Assembly (NCBI GenBank): GCA_025359005.1
Contig: JANYHP010000580.1
Span: 1-7,203 of the forward strand
DNA: 7,203 nucleotides
Source: Hyphomicrobiaceae bacterium
Lineage (GTDB): Bacteria > Pseudomonadota > Alphaproteobacteria > Rhizobiales > Hyphomicrobiaceae
Direction: 5' to 3'
The notes beneath the pieces were generated by a model, which worked only from the letters and a program-made list of their open reading frames with translations, made no database searches and was not told where the DNA came from. Position numbers and translations under genes: made by a program. Below, piece by piece: positions 6,662-7,203 of the stretch (within the stretch, counting starts at the first letter, position 1; every line of letters starts with the position of its first letter).

Positions 6662-6762
6662 AGCATTTTCCACCAAAGTGGACACCGGTTTGGTGCAGAA
6701 AATGCGACAAACAAGGAGCTAGAGCGCTTTCTTCGATCCAAACCAAGTGGAAAGCGCTCTAG
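6659..6762. repeat. RIME-like intergenic mosaic palindrome (two stem-loops)
   Basis: A 104-bp element made of two palindromes. The first pairs GCATTTTC (6663-6670) with GAAAATGC (6698-6705), and inside it CACCAAA (6671-6677) with TTTGGTG (6689-6695). The second is a perfect 13-bp stem, CTAGAGCGCTTTC (6719-6731) with GAAAGCGCTCTAG (6750-6762), around an 18-base loop. The outer ends TAGAGC and GCTCTA are themselves inverted. From memory, this matches the widespread Hyphomicrobiales repeats with ends of the form TTAGAGCATTTTC and about 100-110 bp long, described in Rhizobium as intergenic mosaic elements (RIME). It starts within the stop codon of the L,D-transpeptidase gene. As RNA it would fold strongly and could serve as that gene's 3' processing or termination signal. 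Confidence 0.85.
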
Positions 6763-6912
6763 TGTGGCGTCGCGCAGGTGCCGACGATGACCGCATGCGC
6801 GTAGACCGGAACTTGCGCGACGAAACCGCGCCCCTGTTCCGGATCAACGCGTGCGTCCGGGCGAAGGTCGTCAAGCGATCGTTAGTCCAGAACACAACCA
6901 TAGGGCTCTGCT

Positions 6913-6959
6913 CGTGTTCCTCTTAGATGCTTGGGAACCAAGCATCAGAGAGGAACACG
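6913..6959. other. long hairpin, 22-bp arms with 3-base loop
   Basis: CGTGTTCCTCT (6913-6923) pairs exactly with AGAGGAACACG (6949-6959). Inside, GATGCTTGG (6926-6934) pairs exactly with CCAAGCATC (6938-6946) around a GAA loop. Between the two blocks there is one T-G wobble and one A-A mismatch. No T-run follows on either strand, so it is not a typical intrinsic terminator. It could be a palindromic repeat family member, part of a small RNA, or a protein-binding site. Confidence 0.75.
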
Positions 6960-7071
6960 TGCCTCGTCCCGGTTTTGCTGGACGCGATTGAGTATAACGG
7001 ACGTGTTCGTGTCCTGCTGGCTTCGCGTGGAGCGACCAGTCGTCATGAGCGGCACATAAAAGCGGCGCCGT

Positions 7072-7100
7072 TTGACAGGCGCGGCGCGGTCAGATACGCG
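7072..7100 (+). promoter_or_regulatory. putative promoter of tRNA-Ser
   Basis: A perfect TTGACA -35 box (7072-7077) is followed, after 17 bases, by TACGCG (7095-7100), a weak -10. This would start transcription roughly 50 bases before the tRNA. A second -10-like TATAGT at 7119-7124 has no -35 at proper spacing. A strong -35 with a poor -10 ahead of a stable RNA gene is plausible for this group. Confidence 0.45.
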
Positions 7101-7157
7101 GGCCCCACGCTCGCATTCTATAGTGCCGTGTTCGTCTGCAAAGGCGTCCACATCCCC

Positions 7158-7203
7158 GGAGGGGTGGCCGAGTGGTTTAAGGCTCCAGTCTTGAAAACTG
7201 GCG
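7158..7203 (+). tRNA. tRNA-Ser (anticodon UGA), 5' part
   Basis: The 5' acceptor strand GGAGGGG (7158-7164) is followed by TG and a D arm with GCCGAGTGGTTTAAGGC. The anticodon stem CCAGT (7185-7189) pairs with ACTGG (7197-7201) around the loop CTTGAAA, giving anticodon TGA (7192-7194), which reads serine UCA-type codons. The GGAGGGGTGGCCGAGTGG start is typical of bacterial tRNA-Ser. The window ends just after the anticodon stem, so the long variable arm, T arm and 3' acceptor are not seen. Confidence 0.95.

Larger units (their letters stand above)
6763..7157. other. gene-free, structured region before tRNA-Ser
   Basis: No convincing protein gene lies here. The open frames at 6719-6901 and 6945-7151 on the minus strand lack good ribosome-binding sites and run into the repeats. 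The region contains several inverted repeats: CGTCGCGCA (6768-6776) with TGCGCGACG (6814-6822); CCGGAAC (6806-6812) with GTTCCGG (6836-6842); the long hairpin at 6913-6959; and a small bulged stem at 7017-7039. The tRNA promoter element is at its right end. A structured small RNA is possible but not shown. Confidence 0.45.

Noticed and set aside
6719..6901. 60-residue minus-strand open frame
   Set aside because: No clear ribosome-binding site, no family resemblance, and its end lies inside the mosaic repeat.
6945..7151. 68-residue minus-strand open frame beginning with GTG
   Set aside because: It covers the tRNA promoter, ends inside the long hairpin, and has no good ribosome-binding site or recognisable motif.
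7158..7203. tRNA-Ser as an integration site for a mobile element
   Set aside because: The 3' end of the tRNA, where attachment would occur, is outside the window, and no integrase or direct repeat of tRNA sequence is seen here.

Overview
The window is GC-rich, gene-dense chromosomal DNA that reads as an alphaproteobacterium of the order Hyphomicrobiales (Rhizobiales). Three things support this: the hrcA-grpE order; a RIME-like mosaic palindrome of the rhizobial type just after the L,D-transpeptidase gene; and the protein styles, notably HemH, the LysE-type permease and a DUF1330 protein. I cannot name the genus. It looks like ordinary core chromosome. I see no phage, transposase, CRISPR array or obvious defence or biosynthetic cluster.

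Layout. Positions 1-91 (minus) hold the first 30 codons of grpE. Positions 187-1335 (minus) hold hrcA, the heat-shock repressor. Together they form a stress-response unit reading leftward. Divergent from hrcA, on the plus strand, are a small DUF1330 protein (1528-1815) and an NAD-dependent 3-hydroxyacyl-CoA dehydrogenase family enzyme of the lambda-crystallin / L-gulonate or L-carnitine dehydrogenase type (1905-2831). They are separated by a short spacer with a 15-bp tandem duplication and a GC hairpin. Convergent to these, on the minus strand, are ferrochelatase hemH (2937-4007) and, upstream of it, a LysE-family exporter (4126-4794). Divergent from the exporter, on the plus strand, are an exported protein of unknown function (5054-5683) and a secreted YkuD L,D-transpeptidase (5873-6661). 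The L,D-transpeptidase stop codon lies inside the RIME-like element (6659-6762). The last 395 bases before the tRNA have no convincing gene but contain several inverted repeats, including an almost perfect 22-bp hairpin at 6913-6959. A TTGACA promoter element then leads into tRNA-Ser(UGA), cut by the window edge.

How the genes work together. HrcA and GrpE belong to the chaperone response. The exported unknown protein and the L,D-transpeptidase are both envelope proteins read in the same direction, so a cell-wall link is possible but unproven. HemH performs the last step of heme synthesis, and its neighbour exporter has no evident functional tie. The most noteworthy items are non-coding: the mosaic repeat that supplies a stop codon, and the structured gene-free stretch with a long hairpin upstream of the tRNA.
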